DNA of 64,000 nucleotides, from NCBI GenBank assembly GCA_963997635.1, contig CAXEND010000010.1, positions 1 to 64,000 of the forward strand, written 5' to 3'. The position numbers and the translations under genes are program-made. Positions 50,958-60,092 of the stretch are shown here, in pieces. Position 1 is the stretch's first letter, and each line of letters begins with the position of its first letter. The notes under the pieces were generated by a model. That model was not told the DNA's origin, searched no databases, and saw only the letters and a list, made by a program, of their open reading frames with translations. The stretch comes from GCA-2728135 sp002728135 (GTDB lineage Bacteria > Pseudomonadota > Alphaproteobacteria > UBA828).

Positions 50958-51034
50958 GGCGGGGTAGCTCAGTTGGTTAGAGCGTCGGAATCATAATCCG
51001 AAGGTCCCTGGTTCAAATCCTGGCCCCGCTACCA
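50958..51034 (+). tRNA. tRNA-Met (anticodon CAT)
   Basis: A 77-base cloverleaf with CCA encoded. The acceptor arm is GGCGGGG/CCCCGCT, with a G-U pair at 1-72. The D arm holds GCTCAGTTGGTTAGAGC. The anticodon stem TCGGA/TCCGA encloses loop ATCATAA with anticodon CAT at 50992-50994, and the T loop is TTCAAAT. The G1-U72 pair and overall sequence fit elongator tRNA-Met of alphaproteobacteria rather than initiator, whose 1-72 pair is mismatched and whose anticodon stem has three G-C pairs next to the loop. The T stem (CCTGG/CCTGG) has a U-U mismatch at 51-63. Confidence 0.93.
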
Positions 51035-51100
51035 CTTCTCCCTTTATAATCAATGACTTATTAACTTTGAAATAAATGCAATAGTGCAAGGATATAAGAA

Positions 51101-51802
51101 TTATATTGCTAGATATTTTCGAGCTACATCTGGGTTGTTCAAATCCTTAGTGGCAAGTTGTGTGACGATACTACCTTTATCCATTACTACACAATGGTCA
51201 GCAACTGCCCCGATTAGGTCAAGGTTTTGTTCGACTATAAGAACAGTCAACCCTTCTTCATCTCTTAATCTTCTAATTATTTCGCCTATTGTTTGCACTA
51301 TGTTAGGTTGAACTCCTTCTGAAGGCTCATCAAGAAGTATTAGTTCTGGGTTTCCAACTAAAACACGTCCTATAGAGAGTTGTTGTTGTTCTCCACCGCT
51401 AAGTGATCCAGCTTTTTGACTCCCGCGTTCTTTTAAAATTGGAAAAAATTGAAATACGCGCTCAAAATTTGTAGATCGAGGGTTTCCACCAACATTTTCG
51501 CCCATTCTCAGATTATCTAGAACACTTAAGCGAGTAAAAATACCTCTGCCTTGAGGAACATACCCTATACCAAGAGCAGCTCGTTTAGCAGGAGATAATT
51601 TTGTTATATCAATATCATGAAGATAAATTTTTCCTGATGAGGATTTGATATGACCAATTAGTGATTTCATTAATGTGGTTTTACCCACACCATTTCGGCC
51701 AATCAGAGCAATTATTTCTTTAGTGTTAACCTCCAAAGAAACATCATTTACTATTTTAACATTACCGTATCCAGAGGAAAGGTGATTAACTTTGAGAACC
51801 AT
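51101..51802 (-). CDS. urtE: Urea ABC transporter ATP-binding protein UrtE
   Basis: A 233-residue LivF-like ATPase. Walker A is LIGRNGVGKTTLMKSL at about 33-48, signature LSGGEQQQLSIGR, Walker B LILLDEPSEG. GEN in LRMGENVGG and the final VARKYLAI fit UrtE. It is last of urtABCDE, 19 bases after urtD. The operon's position back to back with the urease genes is the main reason for calling urea rather than branched-chain amino acids as substrate. Confidence 0.92.
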   Translation of the reverse strand: MVLKVNHLSSGYGNVKIVNDVSLEVNTKEIIALIGRNGVGKTTLMKSLIGHIKSSSGKIYLHDIDITKLSPAKRAALGIGYVPQGRGIFTRLSVLDNLRMGENVGGNPRSTNFERVFQFFPILKERGSQKAGSLSGGEQQQLSIGRVLVGNPELILLDEPSEGVQPNIVQTIGEIIRRLRDEEGLTVLIVEQNLDLIGAVADHCVVMDKGSIVTQLATKDLNNPDVARKYLAI

Positions 51803-51821
51803 AGCTTTTACCCACCATACC

Positions 51822-52565
51822 CTAAAGTGTGCCCATATAAATTCGTCTTACTTCATCATTTTGTTCAATCTCAGAAAATGTACCTTGAGCAAATAATTGA
51901 CCATAATGCAGAACTGAAGTTGTTGAATTTAAATTTCTTATGAATTCCATGTCATGTTCTATCACTACAACAGTTACTCCGTCATGATTTAGTTTTTGTA
52001 TAATAGAAGATGTTAACCTAGTTTCATCTTGAGACATTCCTGCTGTAGGTTCATCCAAAAGAAGAAGTGTAGGTTCTGCTGCTAGAGACATTCCTATAGC
52101 TAGCCATTGTTGTTGACCATGTGATAGGTCACCCACAGTAACCTCTTCTGTTCCTTCTAGGTGTAACTGGTTTAGTAATGACTTAGCTTGTCCTGATATA
52201 TCTCTAGGTTTGTAGTGCCGCCTGAGAGGAATAAATAAATTTTGATAAACACTAAGTTCTTGGAATACTTGCATAGCTTGAAATTTTATAGCCATGCCGA
52301 GTCTAGCACGGGCATATGTAGGAAGCCGCGTTACATCTTTTCCATCAAATATAACTTTTCCTGATGTTGGTTTTTCTATACCCATTAGCATTTTAAAAAA
52401 AGTACTTTTACCGGCCCCATTTGGTCCAATAATACAATGAATTTTATCCCGTTCTATCTCTAGATCGAGACCATCTAGAGCACGAACACCACCATATACA
52501 CGGACAAGTCCATTCGCCCTTAAAATATTTTTTTCATATTTTGTATTTGATTCAGGACGGTTCAT
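51822..52565 (-). CDS. urtD: Urea ABC transporter ATP-binding protein UrtD
   Basis: A 247-residue LivG-like ATPase. Walker A IIGPNGAGKSTFFKMLMG is at about 43-60, signature LSHGQQQWLAIGMSL (a urea-type variant of LSGG), Walker B LLLLDEPTAGMS, and EHDMEFIRN follows. SHGQ in place of SGGQ is characteristic of UrtD. The ATG overlaps the urtC stop by four bases. Confidence 0.93.
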   Translation of the reverse strand: MNRPESNTKYEKNILRANGLVRVYGGVRALDGLDLEIERDKIHCIIGPNGAGKSTFFKMLMGIEKPTSGKVIFDGKDVTRLPTYARARLGMAIKFQAMQVFQELSVYQNLFIPLRRHYKPRDISGQAKSLLNQLHLEGTEEVTVGDLSHGQQQWLAIGMSLAAEPTLLLLDEPTAGMSQDETRLTSSIIQKLNHDGVTVVVIEHDMEFIRNLNSTTSVLHYGQLFAQGTFSEIEQNDEVRRIYMGTL

Positions 52566-53695
52566 TCTTCATTCTTTCTTGAAACGCCATTACCAGTGGA
52601 TAATCTGGCTCTTAATAATAATTCAGCTTTATTAAAATAATCAGCAAGCGTTATAGCAAGTCCTCTGGGGGCAAGAAGCATTGCAAAAACTAAGATAGCA
52701 CCAAGTACTAAGAGTGCTATTTCACCTTCAGAGACAAGTCTCAATGAAGCCCATTCCAGGACTAGTGCCCCAATAAGTGCACATCCTAGGTCTTTTCGAC
52801 CCCCTACTGCTACCCAAATAACTACAAGAATATTTGGGCCTACTCCAAATCCATCAGGATGGATATAGGTGCCCCATGCGGTATATAGAACACCCGAAAG
52901 CCCAGCAATTGCAGCAGCCAAACAGAAAACACTTAATTGGATTAATCTTACATCATATCCAAATGTTTCTGTTCTATCAGGGTTTTCTCGGCATCCAACA
53001 AGTATATAACCATAGCTGGAGTTAACCAAACAACGAAGGCCTAGGTAGGTTATTGTCAAAAGGCCAAGAACAAAATAATAAAAGGATACACTGCGGCCAT
53101 CTAATTCAATCACAGAGTCTCCAATGCCAAATATTAAGCTTGGAAGGAGTGGAGCTGATGCTGATGCTGGTCTTAGGCCATTCATTCCTCCAAGATATGC
53201 TTCGCCTAAAGTATAACTTGGATCAGCAGTTTGGCGCATAAACATACCAATTAACAGAGAGACAACAAGCATTAGAATTGCTATGTAAACACCTCTTAGA
53301 CGGGCGTAAAACATTATACCACCAATAATAGCAGCAAAGATTACTGGAACAATAATACCAGCTATAAAGGCGACGTCAGTGTTTCCATGTAAATTAAGTA
53401 GATTTAATGCGACAATACCGTAAGCGTATCCTCCAATGCCAAAAAATGCTGCTTGGCCTAAGCTGAGAATGCCACAATAACCCCAAATAAGACTCAAGCT
53501 GAGGGCAAGAAACCCAGATATTAAGAAGTTACTAAAATTAATTATATCATAGCGTCTTAGGTATTCTGGTGCTAAGGCCAAAAGAGCAATGACAACAAGG
53601 AATCCAAGCCAGAAAGGCAAGCGACGTCCCATAGTTTGAGGCCCATTCAAGGGGCCTAAATACTTGTCCAATTTGCTTCCAGAAGAGGTGTTCAC
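52562..53695 (-). CDS. urtC: Urea ABC transporter permease UrtC
   Basis: A 377-residue LivM-like permease with about ten membrane segments. Blocks GYCGILSLGQAAFFGIGGYAYG, the EAA-like cytoplasmic loop after NPDRTETFGYDV, and GPNILVVIWVAVGGRKDLG are typical of UrtC. The start is GTG at 53695, overlapping the urtB stop as GTGA. It pairs with UrtB in the membrane. Confidence 0.93.
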   Translation of the reverse strand: MNTSSGSKLDKYLGPLNGPQTMGRRLPFWLGFLVVIALLALAPEYLRRYDIINFSNFLISGFLALSLSLIWGYCGILSLGQAAFFGIGGYAYGIVALNLLNLHGNTDVAFIAGIIVPVIFAAIIGGIMFYARLRGVYIAILMLVVSLLIGMFMRQTADPSYTLGEAYLGGMNGLRPASASAPLLPSLIFGIGDSVIELDGRSVSFYYFVLGLLTITYLGLRCLVNSSYGYILVGCRENPDRTETFGYDVRLIQLSVFCLAAAIAGLSGVLYTAWGTYIHPDGFGVGPNILVVIWVAVGGRKDLGCALIGALVLEWASLRLVSEGEIALLVLGAILVFAMLLAPRGLAITLADYFNKAELLLRARLSTGNGVSRKNEE

Positions 53696-54591
53696 TTGTT
53701 AGTAACCTTTCTTACTCTGATTTTACGACGCTCAATATACTCGGATATTCCTTTGGGGAGGATTAGCAGAATTACAAACGCTGCACCTATCATTGCAACA
53801 TAGCCGATATATACGTTAACTAGGTTATTAATACCTGTTTGAATACCTGCTAGAGATAATGCACTTGAAATTAATCCTGAGATTGCATTAGCACTGCCGC
53901 CCGTAACAACAGTTATAAAAGCTAAAGGAGTATAATTTATACCAAAAAATGGAGAAATTGTTGCTGTCAAGGCAAACATGCCACCTGCTATACCGCCCAT
54001 TGCACAGCCAAGCCCAAATGTTAAGGCATATATATTACCCGTATTCACACCTAGCGCATTTGCCATATCCGGATCTTCCATCGTAGCACGTGCTCTGGTG
54101 CCAAATTTAGTATATGTGAAAATGGCCCAAACAGATGCAACCATAGCAATAGCGACAGCAAATAATACTAAACGATAGATGCCAAATGTTTGTTCACCTA
54201 TTGGAAAATTCCCAAATGGTGTTGGAACATTCAATATTGATGGCCCAAAAATTATTAAGAACCCTTGGCTCAGTAGTAAACTTAGTCCCCAGGTTACCAC
54301 TAAGGAGGAAAGAAGTTGTTTGTAGAAATGTCTTATGACAAGTCTCTCCAGTATCATTCCAACTAATCCGGCTCCAATCCCAGCAAAGATGATTGCTATC
54401 GGTGCAGGAATGCCTGCGTGATATGAAAACGCGGTGATATAGGCACCGATCATCATTAGCTCACCATGGGCCATATTTATTACGCCCATCATTCCAAAGA
54501 TAATTACGAGACCTGAGGCCGCTAGGATTAAAAATCCAATATTATCAAAAAGTTGATAGATAACATCGAAAACAGCAGCGAATGTTTCCAT
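53692..54591 (-). CDS. urtB: Urea ABC transporter permease UrtB
   Basis: A 299-residue LivH-like permease with about eight membrane helices. It has GMMGVINMAHGELMMIGAY near the N-terminus and MEDPDMANALGVNTGNIYALTFGLGCAMGG, typical of UrtB. It lacks the long N-terminal domain some UrtB proteins carry. It follows urtA after 149 bases that hold a hairpin. Confidence 0.92.
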   Translation of the reverse strand: METFAAVFDVIYQLFDNIGFLILAASGLVIIFGMMGVINMAHGELMMIGAYITAFSYHAGIPAPIAIIFAGIGAGLVGMILERLVIRHFYKQLLSSLVVTWGLSLLLSQGFLIIFGPSILNVPTPFGNFPIGEQTFGIYRLVLFAVAIAMVASVWAIFTYTKFGTRARATMEDPDMANALGVNTGNIYALTFGLGCAMGGIAGGMFALTATISPFFGINYTPLAFITVVTGGSANAISGLISSALSLAGIQTGINNLVNVYIGYVAMIGAAFVILLILPKGISEYIERRKIRVRKVTNK

Positions 54592-54662
54592 TTTAGAATT
54601 GCTCTATCTATCAATTGTTATTTGGTTAAAAGTCGACAATGTCAAAAATCTCTTTTGGGTTA

Positions 54663-54694
54663 GAGGCAGTCCATATAAGTTTATGAACTGCCTC
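54663..54694 (-). terminator. Intra-operon hairpin between urtA and urtB
   Basis: GAGGCAGT (54663-54670) and ACTGCCTC (54687-54694) form an eight-pair stem; the inner bases CATA/TATG can add pairs. On the minus strand it comes about 46 bases after the urtA stop, and a short T run follows. It may stop part of the transcript or protect the urtA mRNA end, giving more binding protein than permease. Confidence 0.5.
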
Positions 54695-54740
54695 GTTTTA
54701 ATCTTAAAAAATTGTATTAAGATTTTTTCCCAAGAAAAGA

Positions 54741-56033
54741 TTATTGTCCTTCAAAGAAAGACGACCACGCAGGGTTGTCTGGTGGAAGAAACTGACGATT
54801 TGGAGCTTCTTTTCTCATGTCTACACCAATTTCTTTGAGGAAAGTTGGTTCTGTATAGCCTAAGTCTGTAAGAAGACTAAGAGTGTGATCTTCATTTACC
54901 ATAAACAGGTAAGAATGCATGGCTGCATGATGCTGATCTCCGTGCATTTTCCAAGGGCCACCAGGTGCTTCTGCAACTTCAATACCTGATTCAAGAGCAT
55001 CTATTACTGCTTCTGTTTCAGTTGTGCCAGCTTTAGCCCAAGCAGCTGCCATAGCTTTTACAGCTGTATAGCCGAAGCCAGCATGCTCATTTGCGTAAAC
55101 CATATCTGGGAACATCGCACGAAGTTTTTTGGTAAATGCAATGCTATTTGGGTGAGGAACATCCTCAATGAACCCTGGTGTAACGTACATATTTGCAAGC
55201 GAAGGTGCTGCGAAGCGCTTATGCTCATAGCCATCAGCTATAGTGACGTTTGACCATGTTGGAAGTGACATGCCAGCTGCTTGTGCTTGTGGGTAAAACT
55301 GAACTTGTTCGCCTCCGACAAGACAATGAACTTGAAAGTCAGGACCTATTGACTGAATTTTGGAAATAGTAGCTTGCCATTGAGAAACACCAAATGGGAA
55401 GTACTCTTCATATTCTATCTCTCCTCCATAAAGGTTTGCTGCAGTACGTGTCCAAGCACCGATTGCTCGACAAAAGTTATAATCTGCACCAATAAAAATC
55501 ATACGAGGGCCAAGATTTTCAATCATCCATTTTAGAGCGGGTAGCACTTGCTGCTCAGGTGTTGGACCTGAGAAAAAGGAATAGTGATCAGCTATACCGC
55601 CTTCACCCTGATTGTTATGCCAGTAAATAGTTTTATTTCTGACAACTTCTCTTCGTGCGGCTTCTCGTTCAGCACCTGTGTAAGCTGCCATAACAACGTC
55701 TGCCTCGTCATCAAAAATACATTTTTGAGCTAACTCTTGATAACGTTTTACTTGAGATTGTCCATCATATTGAACTAGCTTGACGGTTTTTGTCTTACCA
55801 TCAACAGTTATACCACCGGCATCATTAATTTCTTTAACAGCTAGTTTATAACCGTAGGTTTTAGGTGTTGCCATAATAGAAAAGTCACCAGACAAATCAT
55901 CAATTGCACAAAGAACAATTTCTTCATCTGTTGCAGCTTTTGCTGTATTTACTCCAGGAACACTTACAGCAACAGCTGTAATAATCCCTAGGGCAGCAGC
56001 ACCGGCAACGAAACGTAATAAAAACTTATTCAT
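54741..56033 (-). CDS. urtA: Urea ABC transporter substrate-binding protein UrtA
   Basis: A 430-residue periplasmic binding protein. A signal peptide (FVAGAAALGIITAVAVSV) is cut near AKA-AT at about residue 34. The mature part has LCAIDDLSGDFSIMATPKTYGYKLAVKEIN, a Leu/Ile/Val-binding-protein-like fold, and EYFPFGVSQWQATISKIQSI typical of urea and short-amide binders. CGGGAGA lies ahead of the ATG. First gene of urtABCDE, divergent from ureA. Confidence 0.9.
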   Translation of the reverse strand: MNKFLLRFVAGAAALGIITAVAVSVPGVNTAKAATDEEIVLCAIDDLSGDFSIMATPKTYGYKLAVKEINDAGGITVDGKTKTVKLVQYDGQSQVKRYQELAQKCIFDDEADVVMAAYTGAEREAARREVVRNKTIYWHNNQGEGGIADHYSFFSGPTPEQQVLPALKWMIENLGPRMIFIGADYNFCRAIGAWTRTAANLYGGEIEYEEYFPFGVSQWQATISKIQSIGPDFQVHCLVGGEQVQFYPQAQAAGMSLPTWSNVTIADGYEHKRFAAPSLANMYVTPGFIEDVPHPNSIAFTKKLRAMFPDMVYANEHAGFGYTAVKAMAAAWAKAGTTETEAVIDALESGIEVAEAPGGPWKMHGDQHHAAMHSYLFMVNEDHTLSLLTDLGYTEPTFLKEIGVDMRKEAPNRQFLPPDNPAWSSFFEGQ

Positions 56034-56129
56034 GCCATTTATCTCCCGAAATCATTATAGTTTTCAATAAATTTTATAATATTAAGTTAATTCAATTTTG
56101 TTGGTTGTAAATTACCTATATCGATTTAT

Positions 56130-56158
56130 TTGACATTAGCTTCTATTGTGGACATAGT
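56130..56158 (+). promoter_or_regulatory. Possible promoter of the urease operon
   Basis: A perfect TTGACA (56130-56135) and CATAGT (56153-56158) with a 17-base spacer lie in the 228-base urtA/ureA divergent region. The leader to ureA would be about 97 bases. I see no sigma-54 (GG-N10-GC) site of the form expected for nitrogen control. Confidence 0.45.
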
Positions 56159-56261
56159 AAATACTTGTTATGAATATACACATTATAAAATTGTGAAATA
56201 ATAATTTTTCATAGATTATTCTAGAAAAATTTTAAGATTTGGAATGTATGAGGTGTTGTAG

Positions 56262-56573
56262 ATGCATTTAACTGTACGCGAAGAAGAACGCATCCAACTT
56301 TGGGCCGCTGCAGAAATGGCGAGGCGAAGGCTAGATAGAGGTATTAAGCTTAATTATCCTGAAGCTGTGGCTCTCATATGTGATGAAATTCTTGAGCGAG
56401 CCAGAGAGGGAAGTATCCCAATGTTGCCCGATTTAATGGAGTACGGTGCAACAATCCTTAAAAGTAAAGACGTGATGGATGGTGTTCAGGGAATGATGAA
56501 AATTATCCAAGTTGAAGCACTCTTTCCAGATGGCACAAAACTGGTCACAGTAACTAATCCCATTCGTGATTAA
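56262..56573 (+). CDS. ureA: Urease gamma subunit UreA
   Basis: A 103-residue structural subunit, close to the usual 100. LTVREEERIQLWAAAEMARRRLDRGIKLNYPEA is the standard N-terminus, then ALICDEILERAREG, and the C-terminal VEALFPDGTKLVTVTNPI. GAGGTG lies 9 bases upstream of the ATG. First of ureABCEFGD. Confidence 0.96.
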   Translation: MHLTVREEERIQLWAAAEMARRRLDRGIKLNYPEAVALICDEILERAREGSIPMLPDLMEYGATILKSKDVMDGVQGMMKIIQVEALFPDGTKLVTVTNPIRD

Positions 56574-56591
56574 CTCAGAGGACTAAATGTA

Positions 56592-57092
56592 ATGTCGCAA
56601 AAAAAATGGTCCCCACCACCAATACCAAAATCAGTTGTTCCAGCTGAGGCTTTTGATGTGGGCGAACCCGAAAAGTGCGGGATGATAGAATTTGCAAAAG
56701 GTGACATAACAATTAATGAGGGGCGGGAAACAGCCACTTTGGTTATGGTAAATACTGGGGATAGACCAATACAAATTGGGGCTCATTATCACCTAGCTGA
56801 GTGTAATAGAGCTATGGCATTTGATCGTGAAGCAGCTTTCGGCATGCACTTAGATATTGCAAGCGGATCAGCTATTCGCTTTGAACCAGGTCAAAGCCGG
56901 AAAGTGCAAGTTACTGAATTTGCTGGTCGCCAAGTCGCATACGGAATGAATAATATGACGAATGGCACGACGAGATCAGAAATAATTAAAGACCGAACCA
57001 TGCGTCGCTTGCGAGAAGAAGGTTACTGCTTTGAGGGAGAAAGGTTTAAAGTGATTGAACCTGCAGACAAGCGGTTTGGAAATAAAAAATGA
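56592..57092 (+). CDS. ureB: Urease beta subunit UreB, extended form
   Basis: A 166-residue beta subunit, about 60 longer than the Klebsiella protein. The core (about 30-125) has TGDRPIQIGAHYHLAECN, FDREAAFGMHLDIASGSAIRFEPGQ and VTEFAGRQVAYGMNN. The extra N-terminal 28 residues are proline-rich (KKWSPPPIPKSVVPAEAF), and the C-terminal 40 are charged. Extended UreB is known from Brucella-type ure-2 clusters. Confidence 0.93.
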   Translation: MSQKKWSPPPIPKSVVPAEAFDVGEPEKCGMIEFAKGDITINEGRETATLVMVNTGDRPIQIGAHYHLAECNRAMAFDREAAFGMHLDIASGSAIRFEPGQSRKVQVTEFAGRQVAYGMNNMTNGTTRSEIIKDRTMRRLREEGYCFEGERFKVIEPADKRFGNKK

Positions 57093-57155
57093 ACAACTTT
57101 AATAGGTTGTTTTCTGCGAATTCGATATTGATTAACGCCCGAGGAAACTTCGATT

Positions 57156-58865
57156 ATGAGTATTGATATCAAGCGTCCAGATTATGCAGCACAATACGGC
57201 CCAACTACGGGCGATAAAATTCATTTGGCTGACACAGGATTAGTTGCTGAAATCGAACACGATTATACTACTTATGGTGATGAGCTTGTATTTGGCGGAG
57301 GCAAGACCATTCGAGATGGTATGGGTCAAGCATCAAAATGGAAACAAAGCGATGGTGCTTTGGATATGGTAGTGACTAATGCCATAATTATAGACCCTAT
57401 TCTTGGAGTAGTAAAAGGTGATATAGGCATACTAAATGGAAAAATAGTCGGGGTAGGTAAATCTGGTAATCCAGATACTATGAATATAACACCGGGTCTT
57501 ATTGTCTCTCCAAATACAGATATCCTCTCTGTGGAAGGAATGATTGTAACGCCAGGTCTTTTGGATATTCATCCACATTTTGATTCTGTTCAACAGCTTT
57601 ATGAATATCAAAATGCAGGTGTTACAACAGTTATTGGTGGAGGGTCAGGTCCAAAAACTGTAGGTATCGAATGTCCTGGGGTATTTAATCTTCACAGAAT
57701 GCTGGAGGCAATGGCTGATATACCTCTAAATTTTGGAAATTTTGGAAAAGGTAATGCCGCGACAAAGGGTTCATTGATCGAACAAATCTTGGCTGGTGCA
57801 ACAGGTTTAAAAATACATGAAGACTGGTCTTCTTCGCCTGCTGCAATAGAAACAACTATGGATTTGGCCGATGAATACGATTTCCAAGTTCAGATACATG
57901 CCGATACATTAAATGAAACGGGTTATTACGAAGACACTGTTGCGGCAATTAATGGAAGAGTAATGCATATCTACCACGCTGAGGGTGCAGGTGGTGGAAA
58001 CGCTCCAGATATTATGCGATGTGCAAGTGAACCTAATCTCCTTCCAAGTTCTACAAATCCGACTAATCCCTTCTCAATAAATACATATGATGAAGAGATT
58101 GATATGTTAATAACCTGCCATAACTTAAATAAAGAAGTGCCAACGGATATAGCCTTTATTCAAGGAAGAGCCAGAGCAGAGACAATGCGAGCTGAAGATG
58201 TACTTCATGACCTTGGGGCAATCAGTATGATTGGTTCAGATAGTCAGGGAGTAGGCCGGGCAGCTGAGAGTGCTCAACGATCTTTCCAACTGGCAGCAGT
58301 CAATAAAGTCAGATTTGGTCGCCTTGCAGAGGATGGTAAGGCTAATGATAATTTCAGAATAAAGCGTTATTTGGCAAAAGTTACGATAAACTCAGCAATT
58401 ACTTTTGGGGTTGATTCATATGTTGGGTCAATTACACCAGGAAAACTTGCTGATTTAGTGTTTTGGCGCCCAGAGTTTTTTATCGCTAAACCTGAAGTCA
58501 CTTTAAAAGGAGGATTTATTTCACATTCTGTGATGGGTGATCCTGCAGGATCGCTTATGACTGGCCAACCACTAAAATATAGGCCACAATATGGATCACT
58601 TGGTGCCAATCCACAAAGAACAAGTTACTCTTTTGTCACTAAAGCTGCTATAGAGGATGGTCTTGAAGATAAGCTTCTTAGTCACCAGACATTAGTCCCT
58701 ATAACCCGTTGTCGAACAATATCAAAACGTGACATGATTCATAACAATGCTATGCCCGATATTCAGATAGATCCTGAAACATACAATGTGTATGTAGATG
58801 GAGAACGTGCAACTGTAGAGCCAGCAAAAACGCTCCCGTTGGGTCAGCTATTTTATTTCCGGTAA
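57156..58865 (+). CDS. ureC: Urease alpha (catalytic) subunit UreC, divergent type
   Basis: A 569-residue nickel enzyme that hydrolyses urea to ammonia and carbamate. All main residues are kept: H139 and H141, carbamylated K219, H221, H248, H274, C321 and H322 on the flap, D362 (Klebsiella 134, 136, 217, 219, 246, 272, 319, 320, 360) and the conserved Arg338. Several surrounding residues differ from classical ureases. The segment after the first His pair is HPHFDSVQQ instead of HIHWICPQQ. The Klebsiella positions H280, H312 and H321 are N282, E314 and N323 here. It is probably active, but of a second urease clade. Confidence 0.95.
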   Translation: MSIDIKRPDYAAQYGPTTGDKIHLADTGLVAEIEHDYTTYGDELVFGGGKTIRDGMGQASKWKQSDGALDMVVTNAIIIDPILGVVKGDIGILNGKIVGVGKSGNPDTMNITPGLIVSPNTDILSVEGMIVTPGLLDIHPHFDSVQQLYEYQNAGVTTVIGGGSGPKTVGIECPGVFNLHRMLEAMADIPLNFGNFGKGNAATKGSLIEQILAGATGLKIHEDWSSSPAAIETTMDLADEYDFQVQIHADTLNETGYYEDTVAAINGRVMHIYHAEGAGGGNAPDIMRCASEPNLLPSSTNPTNPFSINTYDEEIDMLITCHNLNKEVPTDIAFIQGRARAETMRAEDVLHDLGAISMIGSDSQGVGRAAESAQRSFQLAAVNKVRFGRLAEDGKANDNFRIKRYLAKVTINSAITFGVDSYVGSITPGKLADLVFWRPEFFIAKPEVTLKGGFISHSVMGDPAGSLMTGQPLKYRPQYGSLGANPQRTSYSFVTKAAIEDGLEDKLLSHQTLVPITRCRTISKRDMIHNNAMPDIQIDPETYNVYVDGERATVEPAKTLPLGQLFYFR

Positions 58866-58890
58866 GAGTTTTAGTTAATACTTATTTATT

Positions 58891-59349
58891 ATGGACGTGA
58901 TTACTGAAATAGTGGGAAATATTAACCAGTTTGGTGATAATACATTCCAGAAGGATCCTGTACTACTAACATCTGATCAACGTACTAGTCCTCATATGAT
59001 GATATCCAGCGAAGAGGGAAGAAATCTTAGAATATCCTTACCTAGGGGGGAAGAACTTGATGACGGTGATATTTTATTAATTGATGCAAAAGTTTTAGTT
59101 ATAGTTAATGCAGCACCAGAGAATCTATTTATAGTTCAGCCAAACTCTTCTATTGATTGGGCAATTGCCGGTTTTCAGCTTGGAAACTTACACAGGCCAG
59201 TAAGGTTCACAGGTGATGCAATGCTAACTCCTGTTGATCCTATGGTTGCTGATATTCTGTCAAAGCTTGATATAAGCTATTCTCAGAAGAAAATTCCTTT
59301 CTCCGGTAGGAGGGTAGGTGCGTGGGGTGTTCATTCCCATGAGCATTGA
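58891..59349 (+). CDS. ureE: Urease accessory protein UreE
   Basis: A 152-residue nickel metallochaperone that hands Ni to the UreG complex. It has the UreE N-terminal domain (DVITEIVGNINQF, LRISLPRGEELDDGDILL) and the C-terminal IAGFQLGNLHRPVRF with a conserved His. It ends in a short His tail (VHSHEH). The last 11 bases overlap ureF. Confidence 0.93.
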   Translation: MDVITEIVGNINQFGDNTFQKDPVLLTSDQRTSPHMMISSEEGRNLRISLPRGEELDDGDILLIDAKVLVIVNAAPENLFIVQPNSSIDWAIAGFQLGNLHRPVRFTGDAMLTPVDPMVADILSKLDISYSQKKIPFSGRRVGAWGVHSHEH

Positions 59350-60055
59350 TATAAAACCATCACACTCATCCAATTCTGCTATTCTTAATCTGTTGCAGAT
59401 TGCTAATTCGTCATTTCCAACTGGTGCTTTTAACCATTCATATGGTTTTGAAACGCTTATCAACGATGGCTCTATTCATGATGCAAGTTCTTTTGGAGAA
59501 CACTGTTTTGATTGGCTAATTTATGGCATGGCAAAATCAGATGGTGCTGGAATGGCATTATCGCATCGTGCAACGATTCAGAACAATTTGGAAGAACTAA
59601 TATATTTAGATGAGCAGGTTGGAGCTCTTAAAACTGCAAGAGAAATTAGGGAGGCTTCAGTGAAGACAGGTTTGGCAATGCTTTCTAGCCTTCAGGACAT
59701 CTTTAAACTTAATGCTTTAGTGCCGTATGCCGAGGCTATTAAAAAGCAGGCTTGTAGTGGACATCAAGCAGTTGTCTTTGGTATTGGGTCAGCTGCCTTA
59801 GACATAAATGAATATGACAGTGTACTGGCATTCTTACAGTCTAGTTTTTCAAATTTGATCGGTGTTGGTTCACGTATAATTCCATTAGGACAAGTTGAAA
59901 GCCAAAACCTTATTCGTCAAGCAGCTCCAATGTTTATAGAAGCCGCAGAAATAGCAATGGCCACAAATAGAGAAAATCTCAGCTCTTCAACGTTTGGTTT
60001 AGATTTGGCAGCGATGGAACATGAGAGGCTCTATTCTCGTCTTTGCATGTCATAA
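59339..60055 (+). CDS. ureF: Urease accessory protein UreF
   Basis: A 238-residue all-helical accessory protein that bridges UreD and UreG during nickel loading. LLQIANSSFPTGAFNHSYGFETLI at about 15-38 and GIGSAALDINEYD, then RIIPLGQVESQNLIRQ, are family marks. I start at ATG 59339, within the ureE end; an upstream ATG at 59318 is deeper in ureE and adds seven atypical residues. Confidence 0.93.
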   Translation: MSIDIKPSHSSNSAILNLLQIANSSFPTGAFNHSYGFETLINDGSIHDASSFGEHCFDWLIYGMAKSDGAGMALSHRATIQNNLEELIYLDEQVGALKTAREIREASVKTGLAMLSSLQDIFKLNALVPYAEAIKKQACSGHQAVVFGIGSAALDINEYDSVLAFLQSSFSNLIGVGSRIIPLGQVESQNLIRQAAPMFIEAAEIAMATNRENLSSSTFGLDLAAMEHERLYSRLCMS

Positions 60056-60092
60056 TAAAGGCATAAAATGATTAAAATTTTAGGAGATAGTA

